Of a stretch of 64,000 bases of DNA, positions 1 to 9,534 are shown piece by piece. The notes beneath the pieces are model-generated. The model ran no database searches and was not told the origin of the DNA. It saw only the letters and a list, made by a program, of their open reading frames with translations. This stretch comes from Flectonema sp. DT1601 (lineage: Eukaryota; Euglenozoa; Diplonemea; Diplonemida; Diplonemidae): assembly GCA_964019425.1 (NCBI GenBank), contig OZ025786.1:744001-808000 (forward strand), given 5' to 3'. The translations under genes and the position numbers were made by a program. Positions within the stretch are counted from its first letter, which is position 1, and each line of letters opens with the position of its first letter.

Positions 1-1756
1 CTCTCACTCCTTCGACAGGTCTCTTAACGAGACTTCCTTCCATGAAGTCACCAAATGGAGATACCATTTCAGGTATTTGCTTTTCAACAGGTAACACTAC
101 TCTGTTGTACTTTGAATGAGTACTGAACTGAGGAGATGGTATCGGAACCCATGATGTTGTATGTTTATCAACGAGTGCTGCGTGTGCTGATAATTGTGTT
201 TTTCCTGACTGATCAATAATTCGAAGTATTGCGTGATTTGAGTTACCCGACGTATCAGTGAAGATAGTCACTCCAGGTCCTTCTGTTAGTGGCCAGTGTG
301 AGATAAACTGATCTGATGATAGTATTCTTACATCACTTATCAGTCCTTTGTAACAATCTTTTATTTTACCTCTATCATTGTGAGCCCCAATTGCTAAAAA
401 ATCGGTTAATTTATAATTCTCAGTTACAGGATTCGAATTAACAAAAACTGGATGATTAAGTCTTTGACTCGACTGCACCTCCTCAAGTGTTACTTCGACA
501 TCATTAATTGCAACTGAAAAACCGGATTCTTTAGTGTATGTGCAGTCAATAAAATGCCAACGACCATCACATAAATCGCCATTGTAGGTAGCGGATTCAG
601 TTGATCCGCATGCGTCTTTTATACTAATGAATATGGAACCAGGGGATGGTTGGTTTCCATCGGTGTTTACTTGAATTTTATAATGAGAATGTTTCTTTAG
701 AGAATCTGTAACACCAAGTAAGGTTGCAATGTCCTTCGTAGATCTGGAACACATCCAAAGACTAACTCGAATATTATAAAAGTTTTCTGAGCTCAAAGAA
801 AGTGTTCCTCCCGATAGGTATTCGTTCCCAACGAATTCAAGTACTGTCGGTGGCGGATCAAAACCATTTCCCCATGTAGTATTCCGTCCTATGCTAGGAG
901 CATTTTTGTCAACTTTGTTGGAGATAGAGTCTCCCACCCCTTCATCACAGGCGTATCTCGCCATCAGCCGTGATCCACCCCATACTCTTATTTCAGCCAG
1001 ATTCCCAACAAATCCATTATTTAAGTTAGCGCCCTTCAACCATGGAAGTGGTAGTGAACAACCAAAAACTGCAAACTCTTTTCCACGAGTGTTCTTCGAT
1101 CTCACTACAGGCTGTGTTGGAGCTAATGTTACTATTTGTTTTACTCCATTAAAATAAAGTTCCAGAGACGGATTCCATCTTGCTTTTATTAAATGCCACA
1201 TTCCATTGCAGACAGAGGTTGGGTTTGAGGATGCGATGAGGCCACAGCTTCCTTTGTCAGCGTCCTCTTCGAGGATGAGAGAGATCACACCATCGTTTAC
1301 TTCTATTGCACAACGAGCTACTTCCATTTGAGAATCGAATATCATCATCTTATGATCAGTTGAGGTGGTTCTAATCCAGAAATCAACAACTAAGTTTGAC
1401 ATACTACGTTCTAGTGCTTCTTCATCAGGCATCTCAATAGTACTCGTTTTACCATCGAATGCAATGCAGTTGTCTGTGGCTCGTGAATTCCGACTCTTTA
1501 AATGTTTTGGACTTATCACTGATGGTCTCTTCTGCGACCTTCCTACTCCACTGGGTGGTATTGGTCTTCGGGGTAGGCATTCAATATCTACGGATCTCGG
1601 AGATGAACATTTTGCTAACAACTCCTCGATACGACTCTCCATTACTTGAGCAACCTCACTGAGGTTTCTATTGCGCTGCATCATCTTGTGACTCTGCCTT
1701 CTCGTGAAAGTTCCATGTCGCTCCATAAAGTAACCTGTTGAATGAATATACGCCAT
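1..1756 (-). CDS. Partial LamG/concanavalin-like domain protein (C-terminus outside window)
   Basis: The minus-strand frame is open from an ATG at 1756 to the window edge, giving about 585 codons without a stop, so the gene continues beyond position 1. After a basic N-terminus (about 100 residues, rich in Arg, Ser and Pro) there are two jelly-roll-like modules. Each shows a FWIR or RVSLWM strand, a 'CNGMWHLIKA' or 'CDGRWHFIDC' Cys-x2-Gly-x-Trp-His motif, then a 'GNLAEIRVWGG' or 'GLISDVRIL' strand, the usual layout of Laminin_G_3-type folds. Such domains bind glycans or protein partners. No signal peptide is seen at the chosen start, so a cytoplasmic or unconventional location is possible. The start is favoured because an acceptor-like TTCTGTGTTCAG directly abuts the ATG. 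Domain class fairly sure; role unknown. Confidence 0.72.
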   Translation of the reverse strand, partial: MAYIHSTGYFMERHGTFTRRQSHKMMQRNRNLSEVAQVMESRIEELLAKCSSPRSVDIECLPRRPIPPSGVGRSQKRPSVISPKHLKSRNSRATDNCIAFDGKTSTIEMPDEEALERSMSNLVVDFWIRTTSTDHKMMIFDSQMEVARCAIEVNDGVISLILEEDADKGSCGLIASSNPTSVCNGMWHLIKARWNPSLELYFNGVKQIVTLAPTQPVVRSKNTRGKEFAVFGCSLPLPWLKGANLNNGFVGNLAEIRVWGGSRLMARYACDEGVGDSISNKVDKNAPSIGRNTTWGNGFDPPPTVLEFVGNEYLSGGTLSLSSENFYNIRVSLWMCSRSTKDIATLLGVTDSLKKHSHYKIQVNTDGNQPSPGSIFISIKDACGSTESATYNGDLCDGRWHFIDCTYTKESGFSVAINDVEVTLEEVQSSQRLNHPVFVNSNPVTENYKLTDFLAIGAHNDRGKIKDCYKGLISDVRILSSDQFISHWPLTEGPGVTIFTDTSGNSNHAILRIIDQSGKTQLSAHAALVDKHTTSWVPIPSPQFSTHSKYNRVVLPVEKQIPEMVSPFGDFMEGSLVKRPVEGVR

Positions 1757-1774
1757 CTGAACACAGAAACTGAA
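1757..1774 (-). promoter_or_regulatory. Candidate splice acceptor abutting the LamG-like start codon
   Basis: Read on the minus strand, TTCAGTTTCTGTGTTCAG ends directly before the ATG. It has the form of a 3' splice site and could be used for trans-splicing or for a cis-intron in the 5' UTR. No transcript evidence is available. Confidence 0.4.
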
Positions 1775-2065
1775 TTCACAATAAGCATTGCTTCCCCGTA
1801 GTAATCATCTTGTGATCAGACTGTATAAAGATACCAAACAAGTTTTAAACAACTTACACAATACAATTCAGTCCTTCACTACGAACTACCTGAAAAGGAA
1901 GATCATTAGTGGTAATGCTAAAGCCAGTGAAACCAGCCGGCTGGGTAAGTGGAAAATCACAATCACATAAACGCGTTGGCGTTATGAAGTTGGAACATAA
2001 CAATAATAAATATATCAAAAGGTCAACTCACGATAATCGATTCAATGTGTCTATCTTCATGGTTA

Positions 2066-3181
2066 TTATATTCCATAAGCTGAAGACAGTCGCTTTGATC
2101 TTGGAGGAAGTTTTGGAACAAGTGGTTGCTCTACTGGAGTTGAGACTGACGGGAATATGAAAACACTTCCTTCATTTGATACGTCTGTTTCAGAAGGGCT
2201 ACTTGTTACTTGTGGTACTTGCTTTTGTTTTATCGTTTTATCTGTCTCAGCTATGCTTTGACGGCTACGACTCTCTTTATCCTTATCAAACTGTACCCTG
2301 TTACGACCAGCAGCTAACGGAGGCATACTATTTCCGGTTTTATGTACTCCAAGAGCTTTCTTACGCTGTCTGTCTACAACCTCAGCAGCAGTTGGCTTAT
2401 CTTTTTTCTTTTCTGTTCGAGGTGGTGGTGCTTCTGAGAGAGCAATGACTGACCGTCTTGGAGGAGGTTCAATTTTAACTTTTTTTGTCTTCGAATGAGA
2501 GGTTGCTATTTTATCTTCGTACATTACGTCTTCTACTTGAGGACAGTGAATAGTAAGTTCCTTACCGTCAGATCTGATTGACACTTCACTATTATCATAG
2601 TTAAGTAATTCTGTGACTTTATAAGTTTTCGTACTGGTCATGTTTGTACCTCCGATGTTTAGAGCTCGCCTCTCTGACCGTCGAAGTTCAGGTTTTTGAG
2701 GAACACCATGCTTATACCAAACATGTTCTTCTTCTCTCTTCGCTAAAGGTATAATTGTGTATTTAGGACCTTTTGCTTTTACGAATGATCTGTTCCTTGC
2801 CATTGGTACGCTCCATGATTCTTTTCTTTTTGTTTTCATTACTGCCATAACTTTGCTTACTTTTCCTTTAAGACCTCTACCCAAAAGTCCACCAATAGCA
2901 GTTTTTAAACTTTGGTTAATTTCATTATCAGGTAACGGTAATGGAGTTATAGATAGCGTTCCTGACCGGACATGTTCTGCTGCGGTTGGGGAAAGCACTT
3001 CTACCGGTGATTTGATTCTTGGACTTCTCTTACCCCTTCTAATACATTGAAGCATTTCCTTCATCGTCATGTTTCCATCTTCTACTCCTCCGTACATGAT
3101 ACGAATAAGTCTTGAGGGAGGACACTTCTCTTTTCCTGCAAGGAATTGTTCCTCTTCTTTCTCAACACTGCAGTCACTCAT
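2066..3181 (-). CDS. Hypothetical basic, low-complexity protein, about 371 aa
   Basis: I do not recognise a family. The ATG at 3181 (MSDCSVEKEEEQ...) is preferred. The frame extends upstream only through a GTG and an A-rich stretch that would encode Ile and Lys runs. The protein is rich in Lys, Arg, Ser and Pro, with clusters such as SKTKKVKIEPPPRR and RTEKKKDKP, no clear membrane span and no Cys motif. It resembles an intrinsically disordered nuclear or cytoskeletal protein, but this is inference. It ends in a natural TAA, and the LamG-like gene begins 309 nt further along the transcribed direction; that gap shows no feature beyond the acceptor noted separately. Confidence 0.6.
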   Translation of the reverse strand: MSDCSVEKEEEQFLAGKEKCPPSRLIRIMYGGVEDGNMTMKEMLQCIRRGKRSPRIKSPVEVLSPTAAEHVRSGTLSITPLPLPDNEINQSLKTAIGGLLGRGLKGKVSKVMAVMKTKRKESWSVPMARNRSFVKAKGPKYTIIPLAKREEEHVWYKHGVPQKPELRRSERRALNIGGTNMTSTKTYKVTELLNYDNSEVSIRSDGKELTIHCPQVEDVMYEDKIATSHSKTKKVKIEPPPRRSVIALSEAPPPRTEKKKDKPTAAEVVDRQRKKALGVHKTGNSMPPLAAGRNRVQFDKDKESRSRQSIAETDKTIKQKQVPQVTSSPSETDVSNEGSVFIFPSVSTPVEQPLVPKLPPRSKRLSSAYGI

Positions 3182-3709
3182 AGTAGAGACACTGCACTGA
3201 GACTTGCTCCGAACTCGATGACGTGCAATCTGTTTTTTTTTTTTAGATTTATAAAAAATAATAATAATCACGGTTGTCCCGTTGACTCACATATTACAAA
3301 AAAGAAAAGAGACCACATTAAGCCCATAGGGCGCTACAACTAGGCTAATAATATAAAGGGCAAACTGTAGCGTTTACTACACAAAACGGGGCATTTATTA
3401 AAAAATCCCAGCTGTTCTTTTCGCTTTCGGTTCTGTCGCCGATAATTCACAGCGACGCTTGCTATTTGTTAGGCGCACTGCGCTGTACGCTGTATATTTC
3501 CGTTGGGATAGAGCAGAGGGATACCCTTCTTTTTTCTAATGCAGAGATACGGCTTCACAACAGGAGTCAAGGTATAATCGGGAATCAGGTCTCTAATTTC
3601 CTCAGTTTCAGAAGGTTCTGTCAGCCATGTCCCCACACGATGAAGGTGCTAATGCACCATAGATCGGCCGAAATTTTATCTGAATATCAGGAATCTAAGG
3701 TCAGGCATG
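3182..3709. other. Intergenic, 528 bp
   Basis: A mixed-composition spacer between the EF-hand gene and the basic-protein gene. It holds a short A-rich stretch just upstream of 3181 and the 3' UTR of the EF-hand gene. No RNA gene or conserved reading frame was seen. Confidence 0.5.
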
Positions 3710-4894
3710 TCACAGTTGAACCATGTCCACTCTGAAAAAAAAAAAACACGACGGTCCAAAAAACAACCAGAATACTCTCGTGCCGACTTACCTCATCCAG
3801 GATCGACACGATAATAACGCAATACATACATCACTTTCTGTTGTGGAGGTAGAGGAGTTGTCGTCATTCGCTTCTTTGGAAGCTTCTGCGGCAGCTGTTT
3901 CAAAACTGTTTTCTAAGAATTTTCTCTCCGTTCTGATTTGTTCATTCTTAAGGAACGTGAGAACTGGTAGCCTCAATCTATTCTTTTTATCTCTTTCTTT
4001 ATCGGTGGTTTGTTCTTTTCTTGTTATGCTGTTGTGTCGTTGGATTGCTCTTTTCACCATAGGCGGTGGAACGTTTGGAAAATATGACTGAATCAGTTCG
4101 TAAAGAGAGAGCTTTCCGTCTTTGTCGCGATCTAAGCTGCCAAACGATTTCGGATCTAAAATGATACCGTTGGACATTTGAAGTGTTTTCATGTTGCTGC
4201 TTTTTAGAATTTGTTTAAGTTCATGAACGTTGATGAAGTGTTTTCCTCTAAAGCAGTCAACGAATGCCAGGACATCTGATGAGGGTACGAAATCAGCTTT
4301 ATAACGTTCGATAATTGATAAAGAAACGTTAGGGAATAGAACTACCAATAATTCCCAAAACGTTGCCCTGTAATGCTGAGGTTCCATTTGACATCTGTAA
4401 GCTGATTCAACGAACTGATCAACAGTTAATTTCATATTACCGAGGCATTCATTTGCAGAAAGAAGTTGTCGGAGTGATAGCATGTCAACAGAATTTTGTG
4501 TCAAAGAGTCAAACGAGAGATTAAAATATTTTGAGTCTCTCGCAAGATACCTCATTGTTGTACTTTGACCGAAGGAACCTTTTAATGTGAGAAGTTGTTC
4601 GTCGGGTATTTCTGATACGAAGTATCTTTTTATATCCCATCGTGAAACAGAACAAAAAACCTCCCTCATCAAATCCTGAAGTGATACGTATCCAGTGTTA
4701 CCGCCACCTCTATCCATTGCTTCAAGAATTCTCTCATCGAGTCGTATTCCTGATATGGATGATCCGTGAATTGCTTCTTTTTTCATGTATCCTTTCAACC
4801 CTTCTGGACATATCTTATTCCAATCTCTCTCAAATTTATGAAACACATCAACTGGAATCCAATTTACAGTTTTACAATTCGCAATGTAGTCCAT
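3710..4894 (-). CDS. EF-hand calcium-binding protein, two exons, about 374 aa
   Basis: Exon 1 runs 4894-3792 and a short exon 2 runs 3731-3710. The unspliced frame would stop inside a GTAAGT donor at 3791. A 60-nt intron ending in a 12-T tract and CAG rejoins the frame (RSWMR-VDMVQL-stop). One canonical EF loop lies near residues 255-266, with Asp at loop positions 1, 3 and 5 and Glu at position 12. A degenerate loop, DRGGGNTGYVSL, lies near residue 61. The motif 'L...FPNV' occurs twice (about 187 and 272), suggesting an ancient repeat. The tail is Lys/Glu and Ser/Thr rich. Likely a calcium sensor or a scaffold of flagellum or cytoskeleton; the partner is unknown. The splice is well supported by both site sequences but is not proven. 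Confidence 0.7.
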
Positions 4895-5150
4895 TTTAGA
4901 GATTTGTTGTGTCAGTCCATATTTATGATTTTTCTTTTTTTTTTTTTTTTTTTTTCTTGGATGAGTGTCTTTTTAATTTAAATAAATTATTAAAATAAAG
5001 TAAGTGGAAAGAGAGTGAAAAAAAAAATAGAGAAAATGATATAATAAATGATCATTTCTCTCACTGGATTTTTTTTTTTTTATATTTCTTTCACAGGTTT
5101 TTTACTACTGAAGCATTTTTTTTTGTGTTGAGGCTGTACAGCTTTAACAA

Positions 5151-5186
<36 letters not shown>

Positions 5187-5229
5187 TATGAAGTGTAAAT
5201 ATTATAAAAACAACAACATGAGACGTTGA
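4895..5229. other. Intergenic, homopolymer-rich
   Basis: A 335-bp spacer dominated by T runs (around 4929-4950 and 5071-5082) and an A run of about 30 nt near 5152-5181. Nothing gene-like is seen. Confidence 0.5.
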
Positions 5230-6342
5230 CTATTTGAGAGACTGTGAATGACGAGGACGAGGTCGATCACAACTCTTCTTCGGTGGTACAGGTTGCTGAA
5301 TCTCCATTGCCGTTGCTGACAATGCAGAAATACTCAAAACAGAACTCTGTTGTTCATGTTTGCAACACTTATCGATGTAAGTGTCAAGGCGCCGTAGAAA
5401 TTCAGAGTGAGAAACCGCTGCTAATATTTTTTTTCTTCTGAGTACAGAACTTTTCAACATTCGAGTACAGCCACAACTATATCCCCACAAACATTTTAGT
5501 ACGCTTCTTGGAAATATTCTGTTCCGGAAACTGTGAATTGCAAATAATCTGAACTTTTGGCAATTTTTACATCGACCAGCAGGCCAGGTATGCCTATCTC
5601 CAAGATTAAAAGGTATTGATATCGGAGCGAGTCCCCATCTCAGAGTTTCAATTAGATCAAAAAGAGGTTTACAATACTTTAAATATTGATCAGGTCGCAG
5701 TCTTGGTGGTATGATGTGACCAATTAGGATCCCAGAGTCTCCAATTTCGATGCATAGTTTTCGTCCTCGAAGTGTGGGTGGGGTTTTTTCGAATGCCAAA
5801 CCTGAATCGATCGAACAAAACAAAGTACAACATAACCCTTCGAGGGGTGTCACAAAAGTCTTAACGCTCTCACCAATCTTTGATAGCAGAAATACGTTTT
5901 TAGAATGACAAACCTCAACGGTTGAAAGTGACAGTAAGTCAGATCCAGGCATCTGAACGTAAACATTTCCTTTATAGTTATTTCGAGCATAGGTAGTGTA
6001 TTTAGCAAGAGACGCAGTCCACGATTGTCTTAATTTCTTTTTTTCAATTTGGGACAGCGGGAATCCAGCAAGCCTAATATCTAAAGTAGACGACGAGATC
6101 TTATTCAAAACACGGTGGCTGTTCATTGTGCTAAATATAACGTTTCTTCCAGCATAACCTGTTAGTTTTCCATTGTGATATGTGAGTTGTGAGATTCGTT
6201 TTTTGTGATTCATTAAGTTACCATCAATGTACCACAATAAGTTTCCTTTTTTAATTCTGAATGTGTGCAGTCTATCTTTTTCATCAAGTATGTAGTATCC
6301 TTTTTTTATTTTTAAATTTTCTCTTGGTGAAGAAGGTGGCAT
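5230..6342 (-). CDS. Orphan protein, 370 aa, with Cys-rich C-terminal half
   Basis: I do not recognise a family. The N-terminus (residues 1-60) alternates aromatic and Gly residues (GYYILDEKDRLHTFRIKKG, then a second Trp/Tyr strand), like a small beta-barrel or PH-like lipid-binding fold; this is a guess from pattern only. The C-terminal half has paired cysteines (CKNC, CLWGYSCGC, CC near the end) that could bind zinc. No signal peptide or membrane span is seen. The start ATG at 6342 lies 19 nt after an acceptor-like TTTTCTCTCACAG. The stop of the upstream 87-aa gene is only 81 nt away, so the two may be co-transcribed. Confidence 0.65.
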   Translation of the reverse strand: MPPSSPRENLKIKKGYYILDEKDRLHTFRIKKGNLLWYIDGNLMNHKKRISQLTYHNGKLTGYAGRNVIFSTMNSHRVLNKISSSTLDIRLAGFPLSQIEKKKLRQSWTASLAKYTTYARNNYKGNVYVQMPGSDLLSLSTVEVCHSKNVFLLSKIGESVKTFVTPLEGLCCTLFCSIDSGLAFEKTPPTLRGRKLCIEIGDSGILIGHIIPPRLRPDQYLKYCKPLFDLIETLRWGLAPISIPFNLGDRHTWPAGRCKNCQKFRLFAIHSFRNRIFPRSVLKCLWGYSCGCTRMLKSSVLRRKKILAAVSHSEFLRRLDTYIDKCCKHEQQSSVLSISALSATAMEIQQPVPPKKSCDRPRPRHSQSLK

Positions 6343-6361
6343 GTATGTTAAAAAACAGATC

Positions 6362-6380
6362 CTGTGAGAGAAAAGTAATT
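6362..6380 (-). promoter_or_regulatory. Candidate trans-splice acceptor for the 370-aa gene
   Basis: The minus strand reads TACTTTTCTCTCACAG and then the exon. It is a pyrimidine-rich tract with AG lying inside the 81-nt gap between two same-strand genes, where a separate promoter has little room. No transcript evidence. Confidence 0.45.
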
Positions 6381-6423
6381 ACTAAGAACAGACTCATCAG
6401 GCTCACACAATACAAAATATTTC

Positions 6424-6750
6424 TCATGAAGAATCAACGCAATGAACGTTCCAAGTTTTTTTACCATCTTTTCCTTTCCAATACATCGACATAAAACCAA
6501 ATGGATTGTGTAACGCTGCTTTCTGCGACATCGGATTCGTAGCACAGCATTGTCCCCTAGAAAGGTAGTAAACGCCTCTATAGTCCACACATGCCTGTTT
6601 TTCTTTCTTGAAATATATATGAAATTCTCTCACCCCCTAATGGGATAAATAACACACCTCGCTACCATGTCCAACCATGATTGAATTGTGGTGCGGATCG
6701 TGTAGGTGAGCTCTCATATTTGCCATCGATGCTGGATCTACAGCAGGCAT
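6424..6750 (-). CDS. Small two-exon gene, 87 aa, unrecognised
   Basis: Exon 1 (6750-6658) encodes a Met/His-rich start, MPAVDPASMANMRAHL..., ending in GAG before a GTGTGT donor. Exon 2 (6594-6424) follows AAAAACAG and encodes ACVDYRGVYYLSRGQCC... to ...WNVHCVDSS and a stop. The 63-nt intron is phase 0 and both exons read like real protein with no low complexity. There are four Cys and several His residues, but no family I can name. Its start lies only 8 nt from a repeat insertion (6758-7000) that would fall in its 5' UTR or promoter. The exon join is inferred from site motifs and frame. Confidence 0.55.
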
Positions 6751-6757
6751 CTTTCAG

Positions 6758-7000
6758 TCTGTAGTGTAAGTGACTGTTGAGGGGGTGAAACTTTGACAAT
6801 GTAAAAACAGTAACAACTTTAGGGTATTAAAAACAAAATTAATATCAAGTACTTGACTGAAAAATATTTGTTGTTGTTAATCAAAGAAAAATTACGCTTA
6901 GAAAAAAGAAAACATAAAAGGGAAAACTATATTTTTTTTTTGTCTTATCGACCAGAAGACGTTGTCGAATATCTGTAGTGTAAGTTACTGTTGAAGGGGG
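6758..7000. repeat. Dispersed repeat F2, copy a, with long direct-repeat flanks
   Basis: A unit of about 186 bp (6786-6971) starts TGAAACTTTGACAATG and ends GACGTTGTCGAA. It is flanked by near-identical 28-29 bp direct repeats (6758-6785 and 6972-7000, one mismatch and one indel). A sister copy at 58430-58625 matches over most of its length. Short inverted ends are visible (TTTGACAATG against TTCGACAACG). It lies directly upstream of the 87-aa gene start. Confidence 0.7.
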
Positions 7001-7069
7001 AAAATAATAATAAAAAATATAAAGTTGGTGATTTATTTATTACATTAAGTAACATTGTTTTATAAATAT

Positions 7070-7100
<31 letters not shown>

Positions 7101-7572
7101 GTAATGGTTGAAATTTTTTTTGGAGATATGTATTCCAAAAACTTCACACAAAAATAACAAAAAATCCTTTTAATTCATTATTTAAATCATAAAAAAAAAA
7201 AAAAAGAAAAAAAAATAAAGCTACACAACTTTTGAGACAAAAATTCAGTTATAATTGAATTCAGGGTAAAATAGTAGACCGAGAGAAGAATACTCCTTTC
7301 TCAGCTGTCATATTGTTTTTTCTAAAAACCCCACCCCCCCCCCCGATAGTTTATTTGAAGCACGGTGATTCATGTCTAATTTGTTGCGAGTTAACCTGAT
7401 TTATTTATCCAAGTTCCATCAACGAAACCATCACGTAATAAAATACCGGGTGGACGTAATTAAATAAAATGATTTTTTGCTGTATATAACACAATACGTC
7501 TATCGAAAACTATTTTTACATTTAATAAAATAACACTCTCGACTTATCTTTTTGAGTGAAATTGTCGGGGGA

Positions 7573-7616
<44 letters not shown>

Positions 7617-7781
7617 ACTCAGATAACACCATACTCTCTGTTACTATTGCGCCAGTTTGTTAGCGAATCCAACGAGCCACAAAAAGTTTTGTTGTAGCTC
7701 TTCGGGACCTAATAAAAGGAACGGTTTGAACATTAAAATTGTATTTAAAAAAAAAAAGAAGGGGGGAAAAAAAAATGCAAC
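7001..7781. other. Intergenic, homopolymer-rich
   Basis: Contains long T/A runs, including an A run of about 43 nt near 7570-7612 and a C run near 7334. A short minus-strand stretch around 7390-7460 can be read as protein-like, but no start, splice site or family supports it. Confidence 0.45.
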
Positions 7782-7785
7782 TTAA

Positions 7786-9530
7786 CCCTTACACCACCGG
7801 AGCTGATATATCAGTCTGAAAAAAAAATTTTTTTTTGCTAAGTGAAAATTTTGCATTTCTGAGTACAACGATTTCACGGGAGAGGTATTATTGAGATGTC
7901 TTTTATGTTCCTTACGTGTTGCGCCGCAATAGTTTTTATTAAATGGTAAATTTTCCATTTGCTAAAGCTGGCCAAAATCAACTTGGGAAATATGTCGGTC
8001 CACAGTTCTGATGAGGATGCAACAGTATTTGTTAATCCATCGTCGGTGTGCTCCGATTCGTCACTTGACGAAGTATCTGACTCCAAATGGGGAGGGGAGG
8101 TAACAAGGGTTACCAAGAATAAAAACGCGTTTCCAAGAAATGTTAAAGATTAGAGTTGCACGCAAGTCGGAGCTGCAGGTTTTTGAGTTTTTCTTCGGAT
8201 AGTCAGTTTTCCAGCTGATGAAGAAAAACTCTGAGGTCTATGCCTCACAGAGGGGAAGAAAATTTAAAACCAGTACGCAGGAGCGAAGGGCCTTTGTTGG
8301 CACAACACTACTGACGCGCCTCCCAATAAAATCTAACCTGGGGGATTCCTGGGGTTTGAATGACATGCTGTTGACCCCCCTGTTGTTCTTTCCGCAAGTG
8401 TTTTCACGTAATCGCTTTGCCGAAATACTGAGGAACTTACACTTCTCTGCGATATTACCTGCTCCCGAGCATGAGGATCCGAAGTGGAGACGTGTATTTT
8501 GAATTCCTTTATCCTGATGCGACGTGGGCATGGTGGAATTTGGACGGATAGTAGTGAATCTGGCTGGAGAAGCAAGAGATTCTTATCCTTCAAATTGGCT
8601 TTGTTTTGGGCAGCTTATAGGTACATTTAAACGTACCAGAGCGGCACCAACACTATTAATAACACCATCAGTACCGCCTTCTCCACAATCAGTATCAATC
8701 CCTGATCGCCTCAAGCCAGCTTTGGGACACTACCCCGGAAAGATGGAAAAGGCTCGTCAGTGTGCAGTTCGCGCAAAGCGCGCACAATCACTAGATTACT
8801 GTGAGCGATGCAACCAAGCGCTTTGTGCTTACCCATATTTCAAAAGGTATCACATTCTCCAAAACTACAAAATTCCTTGTGATGTTCCTAAACCGCCAAC
8901 TTCCCAAAAATCCAGTATGCCAGGCTGGTGGGGTAAAGAGGTGGAAGTTTATAGATCCAGCCCAACACGGTCTGATCTAAGTAGCTGCACTGTTACTAAT
9001 GAAGTTCCATGATCTGGGATCGATGTTATTTGTATTTTTCGAGCTTATCAACCCCGATGCGGTAATCCTCCTGTGTGTCTGAACCTGCTGTGCCATGATG
9101 CGGGTTGTTTGTGTATTTTCCGCGACCACAGAGGGCTTTTACAAGCTCAAAAACAGGGAAAAAATCTGATTTTTCGATTTAATATCGGCCGTGATTTGGC
9201 ATTCTCTTTACTTGGGCTCCCTCTGACATGATGTTGCGCAGAAACATCATCCCTTTCAAAATACGGGAAGGGAATAACATGCAGCTGCTATGAATGGAAA
9301 CCGTTGAGTACGTTATTGCGACACTGCCGACTTTGTTAGTTCTGCTGAATGTGCAACAACGCACCAAGGTACGCACCGTTAGGTGTGTGGGTGACAGGTG
9401 CTATTGACCCGTAGGAGTAGTTGTGTCCGGTTTGGTACATAGGTTTTCTGGGGGGGTACCTTTTCTCTTTTTGAAAAAACAGTAAAATTTTGGACCCGTT
9501 GTTTTGGGGGTTCTTACGGTGGTGTAAGGG
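7786..9530 (+). mobile_element. piggyBac-type DNA transposon remnant with TTAA duplication
   Basis: The ends are inverted copies of CCCTTACACCACCG, each bordered by TTAA (7782-7785 and 9531-9534), the piggyBac target signature. The body is 1745 bp, shorter than autonomous relatives. A subterminal palindrome CTGATATATCAG lies near the left end. Inside are fragments of a plus-strand transposase (described separately). The inverted ends and TTAA are both intact to the eye, so the copy could in principle have been moved by a transposase supplied elsewhere. Confidence 0.88.
7959..9012 (+). pseudogene. Decayed piggyBac transposase, catalytic core missing
   Basis: Three plus-strand fragments (7959-8153, 8218-8502, 8524-9012) lie in order. 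The first is an acidic Ser-rich leader ending SDSKWGG. The second matches the N-terminal DDE_Tnp_1_7 region (VYASQRGRKF..., then FSRNRFAEILRNLHFS). The third ends in the cysteine-rich finger (YCERCNQALCAYPYFKRYH). Between the LHF segment and the finger the catalytic core with its Asp residues is absent, so this is an internally deleted as well as frame-broken gene. The acidic SKWGG leader is shared with the element at 62607. Confidence 0.8.
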
Positions 9531-9534
9531 TTAA

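Noticed and set aside
3271-3271. Upstream extension of the basic-protein gene starting with Ile run
   Set aside because: Begins at GTG and encodes an A/T-rich run; the ATG at 3181 gives a normal protein.
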